IMG/VR virus record: IMGVR_UViG_3300037427_001236
Coordinates: 1-21,249 of that record
Source of the DNA: a virus
Strand: one strand, 5' to 3'
Length of the DNA stretch: 21,249 bases
Position numbers and translations under genes: made by a program. Within the stretch, counting starts at the first letter, position 1; each line of letters starts with the position of its first letter. Shown here one piece after another: positions 13,745-20,836 of this stretch. The notes beneath the pieces are model-generated. The model was not told the origin of the DNA. It saw only the letters and a program-made list of their open reading frames with translations, and searched no databases.

Positions 13745-14770
13745 TTAAGAACGGTTTCTAATCATGTTTAGAATATCATCAGCACTTGGCTTATCGCCGC
13801 CTTCTGCAGGAGCACTTGCTACCGGTTGTGGTGCAGGTGTTGGTGCAGGAGTTTCAACTACTGGTGCCGCTGTTTCAACAACTGCTTCTGCAGGTGCAGT
13901 TACAGGTGCAGTTACAGGTGCCACAGGAGCCGGAGCCGCCTGAGCTGGTGCTGTAGTTGTTTGCGTTCTAGCCGTGCTTGGTGTTTCTACTCCATATGGC
14001 TTATAAAAAGTTGCCCAACGTTCTGGATCGTATAACTCACCATCAACTGATGCTTGGAACATTTCGCTAATTGCGTTAAGTTCATCTTGTCCAGGCTGTT
14101 TTGGTAAAAAGTCTGAAAGTGTATACAAGCCATTTGTATCAACAGCCGCTAGTTCAGTTTCATCTAATGCACGTTCTTTACGAGCCCATTTTGATGTACT
14201 GTAGTCAGCATATTGACCTTTGGTTGTTTTAGTAATTCTAAAATCAGTACCAGCAGTATAGTCAGTTGGAATGTTTTCCATATCTGGGTCCATTAATGCT
14301 GATTTAATGATATTAAAAATCTGAGGTGAAATAACAAAACGTCTGATTGGATTTTCAGGTGCTGTTTCGCTAAGTGGGTTTTCAGTTACAAATCCTTGGA
14401 AAATGTAACTTCTTTTTTTCCAATATTTACGACCCAAGTCTTCAAGACTTGCATCTTTAAACCAAGGTCTTACCTCAGTTAATACTGGACAAGTTTCGCC
14501 GTACATTTCTGCACAAGGTACTTGTACTGTTACAGGTTTCATATCTCCACCTTTTACTCCAGGAAAAGTCAAACGAATCATTTGTCTTTCTACCCAGAAA
14601 AAAGTGTTATTAGTATCTGCGTCAGGCAAAAACCTCAATGTTGTTGAAGTGCCTTCGTCGATATTCCAGTGTGGATAAATGGCGTTGTCGCCGCCTGTTG
14701 ATGAACTGTTTGTTTTGGAGTTGTTCTCCATAGAAGCCAGTTTAGCTCTAATTTCTTGTAAAGATGCCAT
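13745..14770 (-). CDS. 32: Single-stranded DNA-binding protein gp32
   Basis: The 341-residue protein shows the gp32 layout: basic N-terminal cooperativity region (IRAKLASMENNSK), OB-fold core with YPHWNIDEGTSTTLRFLPD (32-50), the block RKYWKKRSYIFQGFV (114-128), and a C-terminal tail. The zinc knuckle is degenerate: C86 and C94 remain, but the third Cys of the T4 CPVC is Leu97. The T4 acidic tail is replaced by a Pro/Ala/Val/Thr linker (263-325) and a short end SADDILNMIRNRS. It binds ssDNA cooperatively for replication and recombination and leads into uvsX. The promoter at 14836-14864 and a leader hairpin precede it; a late motif at 14910-14917 may add expression. Confidence 0.93.
   Translation of the reverse strand: MASLQEIRAKLASMENNSKTNSSSTGGDNAIYPHWNIDEGTSTTLRFLPDADTNNTFFWVERQMIRLTFPGVKGGDMKPVTVQVPCAEMYGETCPVLTEVRPWFKDASLEDLGRKYWKKRSYIFQGFVTENPLSETAPENPIRRFVISPQIFNIIKSALMDPDMENIPTDYTAGTDFRITKTTKGQYADYSTSKWARKERALDETELAAVDTNGLYTLSDFLPKQPGQDELNAISEMFQASVDGELYDPERWATFYKPYGVETPSTARTQTTTAPAQAAPAPVAPVTAPVTAPAEAVVETAAPVVETPAPTPAPQPVASAPAEGGDKPSADDILNMIRNRS
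13893..13916 (+). repeat. Tandem 12-bp repeat in the gp32 linker
   Basis: GGTGCAGTTACA occurs twice without gap (13893-13904, 13905-13916), with a degenerate third copy after it. It encodes the VTAP units of the Pro/Ala linker of gp32, so its copy number probably varies by slippage and changes linker length in 4-residue steps. Confidence 0.8.
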
Positions 14771-14788
14771 AATAATTTTCTCCTTATA

Positions 14789-14858
14789 TGTGCCATGTGT
14801 GTAAGAACTTCTGTGTTTGTGTTCTTACTGGGTTTATATTACTTTCTTTGTGCCATGT
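14789..14858 (-). repeat. Direct 10-bp repeat in the gp32 leader and promoter
   Basis: ACATGGCACA (minus strand) occurs at 14858-14849, inside the promoter spacer, and at 14798-14789, just before the gp32 ribosome-binding site. The copies are exactly 60 bases apart and in the same orientation, so a protein bound to one blocks transcription and to the other translation or RNA. Confidence 0.6.
14801..14828 (-). promoter_or_regulatory. 5'-terminal stem-loop of the gp32 messenger
   Basis: GTAAGAAC at 14828-14821 pairs perfectly with GTTCTTAC at 14808-14801 (8 bp, 12-base loop). The promoter predicts a transcript starting at A14829, so the hairpin would sit at the very 5' end, a known way to protect messengers from 5'-dependent decay. 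T4 gp32 messenger also has a structured leader used for autogenous repression; whether this one does is inference. Confidence 0.65.
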
Positions 14859-14864
14859 TGTCAA
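14836..14864 (-). promoter_or_regulatory. Sigma70-type promoter for gp32-uvsX-uvsY
   Basis: TTGACA at 14864-14859, a 17-base spacer and TAATAT at 14841-14836. AAAAAGG stands directly before the -35 box. The predicted start is A14829, about 59 bases before the gp32 ATG. Confidence 0.75.
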
Positions 14865-14909
14865 CCTTTTTATGCCTTTCGACACTAACCGTTGTCTTTG
14901 TTATAATAG

Positions 14910-14917
14910 TATTTATC
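14910..14917 (-). promoter_or_regulatory. T4-type late promoter motif upstream of gp32
   Basis: GATAAATA on the minus strand differs from the T4 late consensus TATAAATA only at the first base. It lies 24 bases after the 427-residue late gene and about 140 bases before gp32, so gp32 may have tandem late and early promoters. Confidence 0.4.
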
Positions 14918-14940
14918 CTATATTAGATAAAAACAGTATT

Positions 14941-16224
14941 TTATTGAACAAATGGTTCTGGAGACTTAACAAATGTTTCTATAAAGTCTTCATATTTTTG
15001 CTCTGCAGTTTTATTTTCTGCCATTACAGGACCACTGTTTTGTGCAGATAGCAAACTTGCCTTAACTGCTCTGTATTCAAATTGATTTAAGTCGCCGCCG
15101 TTTGATAACTTACTACCAATACTTGATAAGTATCCGCCTAATTTTTCACTTGCAGATGCTTGTCCTAATTGTGATACTTGATATCCTAATCTAGCATTTG
15201 GTGAATCAAACGACATAACATCACTTTCTCTAATCAGTGATTTAGCATTATCAAATGTTTCACTCTCTATAGCATTCATAATATAACTTTCAAATGCTGA
15301 TTGTTTGTTTACTAATTTGCTAAGTGTATCATGCACATTACCAACTTTGTCGTCGAAATGTGTTTCTGTAAAATGGTCTTCTAAATTTACTTCATTAACT
15401 ACTTCTACATCTAAGTCTTTTAAACTTTCTACAGCATTAGCATATGACTTTACGCCACTTAATCTTTTAAATGTAGTTCTTATGTTTTCTACATGCTCTG
15501 TAGCAAGTGATACATATTGTGAATTTTCTTCATTAACTAAACCTTTTTTGTTTACATATCTTATAAACTCTTTAAGTTTGCCAAAATCTCTACACATGTT
15601 TACAATGCTTTCGCCAACCGAATCATGCATTACGCCGCCATTGTAAATATGTCTAGCCATTGCTCTTGCACCATTTAAATTTTTACTTGGAAACAAGAAA
15701 CGTTCTTCATTTGCTTGTATAAAAATCTTACTAATATTTCTACTTCTAGAACCACGTACTTCTTCGTTTACAGGCTTTGAATGTTTTACTACTATCTTTA
15801 CACTATCAAGTGGTTGATAACTTGTTTTAAGTGATCCTTGTACAGGACCTAAACTTGCTTCTTTTATTGCTTCTTCCATTTTATTCTCTTTAGATACTTT
15901 GGCAATGTTTATTTTATCACTGCTTGGTTTTAATGTTTTACCAAATACTCTGAAATCTAAACTCATTAAATAATTCTTACTTAATTTTTTTAATTGATTT
16001 CTAAGTTGGTCAGTTTCGTCTGTATTTTTACTAACACTAAACCTAATTTGTTCTGTTGGAACATTAAGTGTAATTAATAAATCTGGCTGGTCAACGTAAA
16101 ATCTAATTGCATCTGCAGGATCGCCAACAACGTTACCTTCTTTGTCATAGGTGTCGACTTCGTATCCATATCCTTTTAAAAGATTAAATACTTTGTCTGC
16201 TATTGTTTTAACTGATATTGCCAT
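14941..16224 (-). CDS. Unknown protein, 427 aa, probable late/virion gene
   Basis: No enzymatic motif is visible. The first 75 residues look like a small alpha/beta domain (DPADAIRFYVDQPDLLITLNV) and the rest is mainly helical, with a His/Arg/Gly-rich stretch SKNLNGARAMARHIYNGG near 180-197 and a helix-rich C-terminus. The 427-residue, mixed Lys/Ser/Asn composition resembles conserved structural or virion-associated proteins found near terminase genes in marine T4-like phages, but I cannot name it. A double late-promoter motif (16244-16258) and an AGGAG ribosome site lie just before its ATG, supporting late expression. It is the last gene before the early gp32 unit. Confidence 0.8.
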   Translation of the reverse strand: MAISVKTIADKVFNLLKGYGYEVDTYDKEGNVVGDPADAIRFYVDQPDLLITLNVPTEQIRFSVSKNTDETDQLRNQLKKLSKNYLMSLDFRVFGKTLKPSSDKINIAKVSKENKMEEAIKEASLGPVQGSLKTSYQPLDSVKIVVKHSKPVNEEVRGSRSRNISKIFIQANEERFLFPSKNLNGARAMARHIYNGGVMHDSVGESIVNMCRDFGKLKEFIRYVNKKGLVNEENSQYVSLATEHVENIRTTFKRLSGVKSYANAVESLKDLDVEVVNEVNLEDHFTETHFDDKVGNVHDTLSKLVNKQSAFESYIMNAIESETFDNAKSLIRESDVMSFDSPNARLGYQVSQLGQASASEKLGGYLSSIGSKLSNGGDLNQFEYRAVKASLLSAQNSGPVMAENKTAEQKYEDFIETFVKSPEPFVQ

Positions 16225-16236
16225 TAATGTTCTCTC

Positions 16237-17016
16237 CTATTTGTATTTATCATTTATAGTGTTTAAATAGGAATAATCATTTTGGTAGTAATTATATATC
16301 CACTCTTTAACATCTGTATTTACAGTATTATCTTGTATTAAAACGTTCCTTTCTGTAGAGTAAGTGGTAGTATAGTCCCAGTCAATGTCTACATTAAATT
16401 TGTTATTAAGGTAATTTGTGTCTTTATTTTTAATAGCATTGTAGTCTACTAATACAACATTAAGACCTAACTCTTCCCATGCAGGTATTATATCCGCATA
16501 GTTATATTGTGTGTATATTATACTAGAAGTATCTTTTCCTTTGCGCCTTTCCCATTGTGCTTGTTTGCGTTCCAATAGTTCAATGCCTTTTTCACTATTA
16601 AATAAGTGTGCTTCTTCATCAAATGCATCGCCTGTAAATGTTTTTGTATGCAGATACCAACTGGTATGATTAATCATAGATATCCATGCTTCATACGGGT
16701 CACGTATTATAATATAAATAGACAAATCACATGTTTCATTTAATTCTTTTATAAAAGATGTATCTCTATATGCTTGATACCATCCTAGTGAAAAGTCCAT
16801 ATAAGGCTTGTTTGATTCTTTAACTGTATTAATATATTCTTGTTTAGTTACATTTATAGGTTTACCTTTATATGTTAAAGGAAATTCTTCGTAAGGTTTT
16901 TCACACCATATAAATGTTTCTTTTAGTGGGTGGGTATTATGCGTTTGTTTTAAGTTTTGCCAAAGCCAAGTAGTTCCTGTTCTAGCCGGTCCTAAACATA
17001 ACAATAGTTTTGACAT
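16237..17016 (-). CDS. Sulfotransferase
   Basis: Sulfotransferases move sulfate from PAPS to hydroxyl or amino groups of glycans, lipids or proteins. The N-terminal strand and P-loop LLLCLGPARTGTTWLWQNL (4-22) bind the 5'-phosphosulfate, with T13/T15/T16 and W17 as in the family's PKSGTTWL. YIIIRDPYEAWIS (101-113) is the 3'-phosphate-binding motif, with R105 and S113 at the expected eight-residue spacing. LGLNVVLVDYNAI (about 183-195) is the later strand that precedes the C-terminal helix. At 259 aa it is a normal cytosolic sulfotransferase with no membrane anchor. It shares one base with the gp17 stop (TAATG), so it is produced late with packaging proteins, which suggests that the target is a virion part or the host surface at the end of infection. 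Confidence 0.85.
   Translation of the reverse strand: MSKLLLCLGPARTGTTWLWQNLKQTHNTHPLKETFIWCEKPYEEFPLTYKGKPINVTKQEYINTVKESNKPYMDFSLGWYQAYRDTSFIKELNETCDLSIYIIIRDPYEAWISMINHTSWYLHTKTFTGDAFDEEAHLFNSEKGIELLERKQAQWERRKGKDTSSIIYTQYNYADIIPAWEELGLNVVLVDYNAIKNKDTNYLNNKFNVDIDWDYTTTYSTERNVLIQDNTVNTDVKEWIYNYYQNDYSYLNTINDKYK
16244..16258 (-). promoter_or_regulatory. Double late-promoter motif before the 427-aa gene
   Basis: The minus strand has TATAAATG (16258-16251) followed by GATAAATA (16251-16244), two close relatives of the T4 late consensus TATAAATA. Transcription would begin near 16238, fourteen bases before the ATG at 16224, leaving the AGGAG site intact. Confidence 0.5.
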
Positions 17017-18611
17017 TATAAAAATCCAATTGGCATAGGCTCATCGAATTCATCAAAAGGACCTTCGTCCCGCTCGCCTTTCTCAACTCCTATAGTTGAA
17101 TTAACTACTGTAAAAATATCATCTTCAAAAGTTGCAATGTATGATATCATTCTACATGCTACAACTGTAGCCATTACTAAGTCATCACTCTCTCCTGGCT
17201 GTCCTGCAAAACTATTTCCTCGAGCAACAAACGTTTTAAGTTCTCCAATTAATGCTTTACTATTAATTCTTAACTTTTCATTTTCTATATATCGTTTAAT
17301 TTGAATACAGCCTTCAATTTTTGTTTTACTGCTTGTATGAAAACCTTTTCTGCCTTTTCTTCCTTGAACTTTTACAGGATCGTGTAAAAATGTTCCTGGA
17401 AAGTTTTCTTCACCAGTATCTCTAATAACAACTAATGCGGCTTCACCTATACTATTATTTTCTACGGACCAATATATTTCTTTTGCTTCGTATTGTTGTA
17501 TTTCTTGCAAAATTTCCATCATAGTTTTAACTTGCCCTTCAATAGGGGTTTTATTATGACACCATTCTGCGACTTGCATCATGCTAGGAAGTTCAATAAC
17601 TTGTATTGCTGAATTATCTCCGCCTGTTCCTGCACTAGGATCTAGTGCTACAACATACATAGAATCCTTTTTAGGACGTTTATACCAACGGACTTGCCCC
17701 ATTTTGTATAATGCATCTGTTGATTGCATGTTTGATAGTTTTATAGCATCTATTAATGTTTCATTATATATAATAAATTCGCAATCATGTTCTCTTCTAA
17801 AACGTTCTTCTCCGATTCTACTGCGTTCCTCCATGGCCCATTCATCTGTTCTATCTGGATGTTGGTCCCATGTTGCCATATATCCTTTAAAACCGTTAAT
17901 ACCCACGTCAGATGGATTACCATATTCGTCAACAGTTTTAGTTGCTTGGTTCCAAATATTTGCAAAAGTGTCTTCATCACTGTTAGGTGTTGATGTCATT
18001 ATACATTTACCACCTGTACTAAGTGTAGGTGATAATGAAGTCCAAAACTCTTTGGCTATTCTAGGTGGTACAAATGCAAACTCGTCTAAATAAATTAATG
18101 TTAGAGACATACCACGACCAGTATTTTCAGTTGTTGTACTACTAACTATACGAGAACCGTTATCGAATGATAAACTTGTTTTATTGTACTCAGAAACTCC
18201 GGCTCGAATATAATCTGGTATGCTTTCATAAGCATATCTTATACGTTGCATGATTTCTTGGGCACCTGCCGCCTTGTGGGCCGCAACTAATATTGTGCTA
18301 TCTGGTTTAAACATGGCAAACCATAGTAGATAGCCTGCCGCCACCGTGGTCTTACCCATCTGTCTGCCCAGCATGTTAATAGACCAACGGTATTTGTTGT
18401 AATTTGCTACTAAATCTTCTTGATAATCAAAAGGTTCAAATGCAATACCACCCTGTGTAGGGTGTTGTATTTGTACATACTTCTTCATGAAGTATAATGC
18501 ACCGTCATTAGGATCACAACATGCTTGAAACTCTCTAAGCATGTCTTGGTCATATTGTAATTTTTGATAAGCAGGTTTAACCAGCTCGGTATTAACTGTT
18601 CCTTTTGGCAT
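17016..18611 (-). CDS. 17: Terminase large subunit (gp17)
   Basis: Gp17 is the packaging motor and headful nuclease. The 531-residue protein has Walker A GRQMGKTT at 82-89 (the T4-type Q-loop form SRQLGKTT), Walker B LIYLDEFAF with D176 and E177, coupling motif MTSTPN at 205-210, and a C-terminal RNase H-like nuclease with VALDPSAGTGGDNS (D324), VENNSIGEAAL and ESDDLVMAT carrying the acidic residues. Size is a little below T4 gp17 (610 aa). It lies two genes downstream of the acidic 277-aa protein and overlaps the sulfotransferase. Position next to gp16 defines the packaging module. Confidence 0.97.
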   Translation of the reverse strand: MPKGTVNTELVKPAYQKLQYDQDMLREFQACCDPNDGALYFMKKYVQIQHPTQGGIAFEPFDYQEDLVANYNKYRWSINMLGRQMGKTTVAAGYLLWFAMFKPDSTILVAAHKAAGAQEIMQRIRYAYESIPDYIRAGVSEYNKTSLSFDNGSRIVSSTTTENTGRGMSLTLIYLDEFAFVPPRIAKEFWTSLSPTLSTGGKCIMTSTPNSDEDTFANIWNQATKTVDEYGNPSDVGINGFKGYMATWDQHPDRTDEWAMEERSRIGEERFRREHDCEFIIYNETLIDAIKLSNMQSTDALYKMGQVRWYKRPKKDSMYVVALDPSAGTGGDNSAIQVIELPSMMQVAEWCHNKTPIEGQVKTMMEILQEIQQYEAKEIYWSVENNSIGEAALVVIRDTGEENFPGTFLHDPVKVQGRKGRKGFHTSSKTKIEGCIQIKRYIENEKLRINSKALIGELKTFVARGNSFAGQPGESDDLVMATVVACRMISYIATFEDDIFTVVNSTIGVEKGERDEGPFDEFDEPMPIGFL

Positions 18612-18617
18612 ATTACT

Positions 18618-18625
18618 TATTTATG
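18618..18625 (-). promoter_or_regulatory. Possible late promoter before gp17
   Basis: CATAAATA on the minus strand is one change from TATAAATA. It would start transcription essentially at the gp17 ATG (18611), leaving no leader, so it is only a weak candidate. Confidence 0.25.
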
Positions 18626-18646
18626 TGAGTAAAAGCGAATGTTTTA

Positions 18647-19480
18647 CTATCTTTGACTGTTTTTAAGGTAGTCTCTAAGTTTATCTCTAATAACACTTGT
18701 TAAAACTGCTTTGTCTTGTGACATATTAGGATCAACATCTGTTTTAGGGAAATTCATGGTCGGTTGATTACCGTCATCTTCATCAGGAACTACAATTTCA
18801 GGTTCTCCTTCAGGTTGCATAGGATCTTGGTCTGCATTCATGTCTTTTGGAAGTGTTAAACCTGCAAGTTTTAATACTTTTGAAAGTTCTTGCATGTTGT
18901 CTGCACTTGCTTCTATACTTACTGAACCGGTTTCTGTATTTTTATGTTGTTTAAATTCTACTGAACCTTCTAATTGCTCAGGCTCAACTTCTGCACCGCA
19001 TGGCATAGCCAATTCATCTACTTCAACTTCATCTTCTTCAACAGATTCGTACTCACCGTGATCCTTAAAGTCTGCATTATGAACTGTATCTTCTATATAA
19101 CCTTGAACAATATCGTCTCTGTCGTCATCCATGTGCAAGTTATGATCTCTAGCATACTCACTCATTTCCATATCAAGTTCTTGCATACTCATACCCATAA
19201 CTTCTGCTAGGTCTTCTTCACTATTTTCGTATGCAGTAATTAATCTATCATACATTTCTTCTTCTTGACTTGGTTCCATTGCTGGATCGAAACTTTCGGA
19301 TTGTGCATCTGGACCATAATCTTTAATAAGTTGGTCATAATCAAAACTATCACCATATTGTGCTTCAAATTCTTGTTTGCTCATGTCCATAGCATCTTGT
19401 ATAACATCTTTCATTCTGCCTTCTTCTATTGATGCTTCTATGATATTAATAAGTTTCTTATTTAAGTCAATGTTATCCAT
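18647..19480 (-). CDS. Acidic unknown protein, 277 aa, packaging region
   Basis: The protein is strongly acidic with Met/Gln-rich helical segments in the first half (DVIQDAMDMSKQEFEAQYGD, AEVMGMSMQELDMEMSEYA), a segment SVSIEASADNMQELSKVLKLAG (about 184-205) that looks like a small beta-alpha domain, and a Pro/Asp-rich linker before a basic end (RDKLRDYLKNSQR). This mix of disorder and short helices resembles scaffold or assembly proteins, but no family is certain. It lies between the 234-residue gene (8-base gap) and gp17 in the late operon. Confidence 0.75.
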   Translation of the reverse strand: MDNIDLNKKLINIIEASIEEGRMKDVIQDAMDMSKQEFEAQYGDSFDYDQLIKDYGPDAQSESFDPAMEPSQEEEMYDRLITAYENSEEDLAEVMGMSMQELDMEMSEYARDHNLHMDDDRDDIVQGYIEDTVHNADFKDHGEYESVEEDEVEVDELAMPCGAEVEPEQLEGSVEFKQHKNTETGSVSIEASADNMQELSKVLKLAGLTLPKDMNADQDPMQPEGEPEIVVPDEDDGNQPTMNFPKTDVDPNMSQDKAVLTSVIRDKLRDYLKNSQR

Positions 19481-19488
19481 TTTAATTC

Positions 19489-20193
19489 CTAGTTACGTCT
19501 CGATGACTGTGAAATAACGTCTGCTTGTTTGGCTTCTGGAGCCAAACCACCATGTGCTTTGCCTGTAATAGTATCGTGCATTGCTTGTAGGTCATCTCCC
19601 ATTATTCCATCCTTGCTAGGATAGTTGCGGAAGTAGTCTGCGCCTTTTTCATTTTTAATTCTTTGTAATTCTGCTAAGAATTTACTGTTGTATTCTTCGC
19701 CAAATAGAGGTCCATCTGCAATTCCATCTTGTTGTGCTTCATAATGGTCTTGTTCTGCTGAACTATCTACTTCATCTAGTACTGCTTCTGGCGTTTCTAC
19801 TTGTCTATCTTTATCGTTAGCAAGTCTTTGTTCTGCCATTTCACTTTCAATCCTTTTAGGATTGTCAACACCCATAACAATTACTCTTTCGTGGTCACAA
19901 CCACATGCAACTGCAACGTAAACTTCTAATATTCTTTCGTTGACTGGGTATTTCAATACTACATCTGTACTACATACTTCTGATGTAACACTTAACCCTT
20001 TAAGTCTTTTAAACTCTATTGGATTTTCTTGTATTGGTAATCTTTTCCAAGGAGTAGCACTAACTAAGTTATACTTTGCAAGGGCAGACTCTAATTTAGA
20101 TAAGTCATCTGCACTACAATCTCTTGCTAACTTAATTCTATAGCCATACTCTTTGCTAAAAGATTCGTTAATTAATTCTTTTAAGTCTTTCAT
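19489..20193 (-). CDS. Unknown late-operon protein, 234 aa
   Basis: The first 125 residues appear globular, including a Cys-containing strand pair CSTDVVLKYPVNERILEVYVAVACGCDHERVIVMG (C77, C98 and C100 counted approximately). The remainder is hydrophilic with short motifs (GPLFGEEYNSKFLAELQRIKNEKG, DDLQAMHDTITGKAHGG) and a Ser/Arg end, as in proteins with a flexible tail. It follows two GATAAATA late motifs and lies between gp16 and the acidic gene before gp17. Conserved proteins of this type accompany terminase genes in marine T4-like phages; function is not known to me, a virion or assembly role is likely. Confidence 0.75.
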   Translation of the reverse strand: MKDLKELINESFSKEYGYRIKLARDCSADDLSKLESALAKYNLVSATPWKRLPIQENPIEFKRLKGLSVTSEVCSTDVVLKYPVNERILEVYVAVACGCDHERVIVMGVDNPKRIESEMAEQRLANDKDRQVETPEAVLDEVDSSAEQDHYEAQQDGIADGPLFGEEYNSKFLAELQRIKNEKGADYFRNYPSKDGIMGDDLQAMHDTITGKAHGGLAPEAKQADVISQSSRRN

Positions 20194-20215
20194 AGTTTAA
20201 AACTCCTGTTACACT

Positions 20216-20232
20216 TATTTATCATATTTATC
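20216..20232 (-). promoter_or_regulatory. Two GATAAATA late-promoter motifs before the 234-aa gene
   Basis: GATAAATA occurs at 20232-20225 and again at 20223-20216 on the minus strand, nine bases apart. The nearer one would start transcription near 20210, leaving a 17-base leader that contains the CAGGAG ribosome site. Together with the plus-strand TATAAATA at 20239-20246 the gap holds a divergent promoter pair. Confidence 0.5.
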
Positions 20233-20238
20233 AAATTA

Positions 20239-20246
20239 TATAAATA
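20239..20246 (+). promoter_or_regulatory. Perfect T4 late promoter motif, plus strand
   Basis: TATAAATA matches the T4 late consensus at all eight positions. In T4 the transcript starts six bases after this box, here at 20252, which is the A of an ATG. It faces away from the other late promoters in the same gap. Confidence 0.55.
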
Positions 20247-20251
20247 AAAGT

Positions 20252-20362
20252 ATGTGCATTAAAGTTAGAGAACCTCAAAATCCTACAGAAGGCGAGTACA
20301 CACTATGTAATAAAGGCGAAATTGCTGTATTTAAAAACGGTGAATGGGTAAGACCCGACTAG
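20252..20362 (+). CDS. Small opposite-strand protein, 36 aa
   Basis: This is the only plausible plus-strand gene. It fills the gap between the 234-residue gene and gp16, and its TAG interlocks with the gp16 stop over four bases (CTAG). The product is soluble, begins MCIKVREPQNPTEGEY and ends FKNGEWVRPD, with two Cys (2 and 19) and the look of a tiny beta hairpin domain rather than noise. A perfect TATAAATA lies just before, predicting a leaderless transcript that begins at its ATG; AAAAG is the only Shine-Dalgarno-like sequence. No family is recognised. Evidence is positional and compositional, so it stays a candidate. Confidence 0.55.
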   Translation: MCIKVREPQNPTEGEYTLCNKGEIAVFKNGEWVRPD

Positions 20363-20832
20363 TCTTCTTTAGTATTAATAATTTTTAGTAGTTCGTTTCT
20401 ATCTAAAGCCGCTTGTGGGCCAGAACTATCATCATTTGAACCTGTATTAGTATCTAATCTTGCTTTCTTAATCATCATATCAATTTGTTTTAATTTAGAA
20501 TTAATTTTGCTGTCTTTGGCATCTAAGGCTGTTTTTAACATCTTAGCCGCACTATCAAATATACTTCCGGCATCTCTATCGCTTACATTCATACCTAAAT
20601 TCATAAGTTGTTGGTAACTATCTACTGCCTGTTGAGCAATATCATCCATGTTAGTATCATGTTCGTCTAAGCCTTTTACATTACGCAGAGCATTATCTAT
20701 TTTTTCTGCTGTAGTTAATGCTTTTTCCACATCTTCGACATCAATAACTTCTACGATTTCTTTTTCTGTAGGTTTATCTTCTACATCTTCGATAGGTGGT
20801 AGGTTAAACTCTTCTTCTAACTTCTTAGTCAT
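20359..20832 (-). CDS. 16: Terminase small subunit (gp16)
   Basis: At 157 aa it is close to T4 gp16 (164 aa). After an acidic N-terminus containing NLPPIEDVED, the central region has two helices: QQAVDSYQQLMNLGMNVSDRDAGSIFD and AKMLKTALDAKDSKINSKLKQIDMMIKKARLD, the second matching the helical core by which gp16 oligomerises (T4 has a similar AKIFLETAKNADS...ILKLHKDM). The C-terminus is hydrophilic. Gp16 stimulates gp17 ATPase and helps begin packaging on concatemers. It precedes the structural-looking genes and gp17 in the same direction, supporting the call. Confidence 0.8.
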   Translation of the reverse strand: MTKKLEEEFNLPPIEDVEDKPTEKEIVEVIDVEDVEKALTTAEKIDNALRNVKGLDEHDTNMDDIAQQAVDSYQQLMNLGMNVSDRDAGSIFDSAAKMLKTALDAKDSKINSKLKQIDMMIKKARLDTNTGSNDDSSGPQAALDRNELLKIINTKED

Positions 20833-20836
20833 GCTA

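Noticed and set aside
13826-14035. A Cys-rich plus-strand frame opposite gp32
   Set aside because: Its Cys/Arg/Ser pattern is the antisense of the Pro/Ala linker repeats, not an independent protein.
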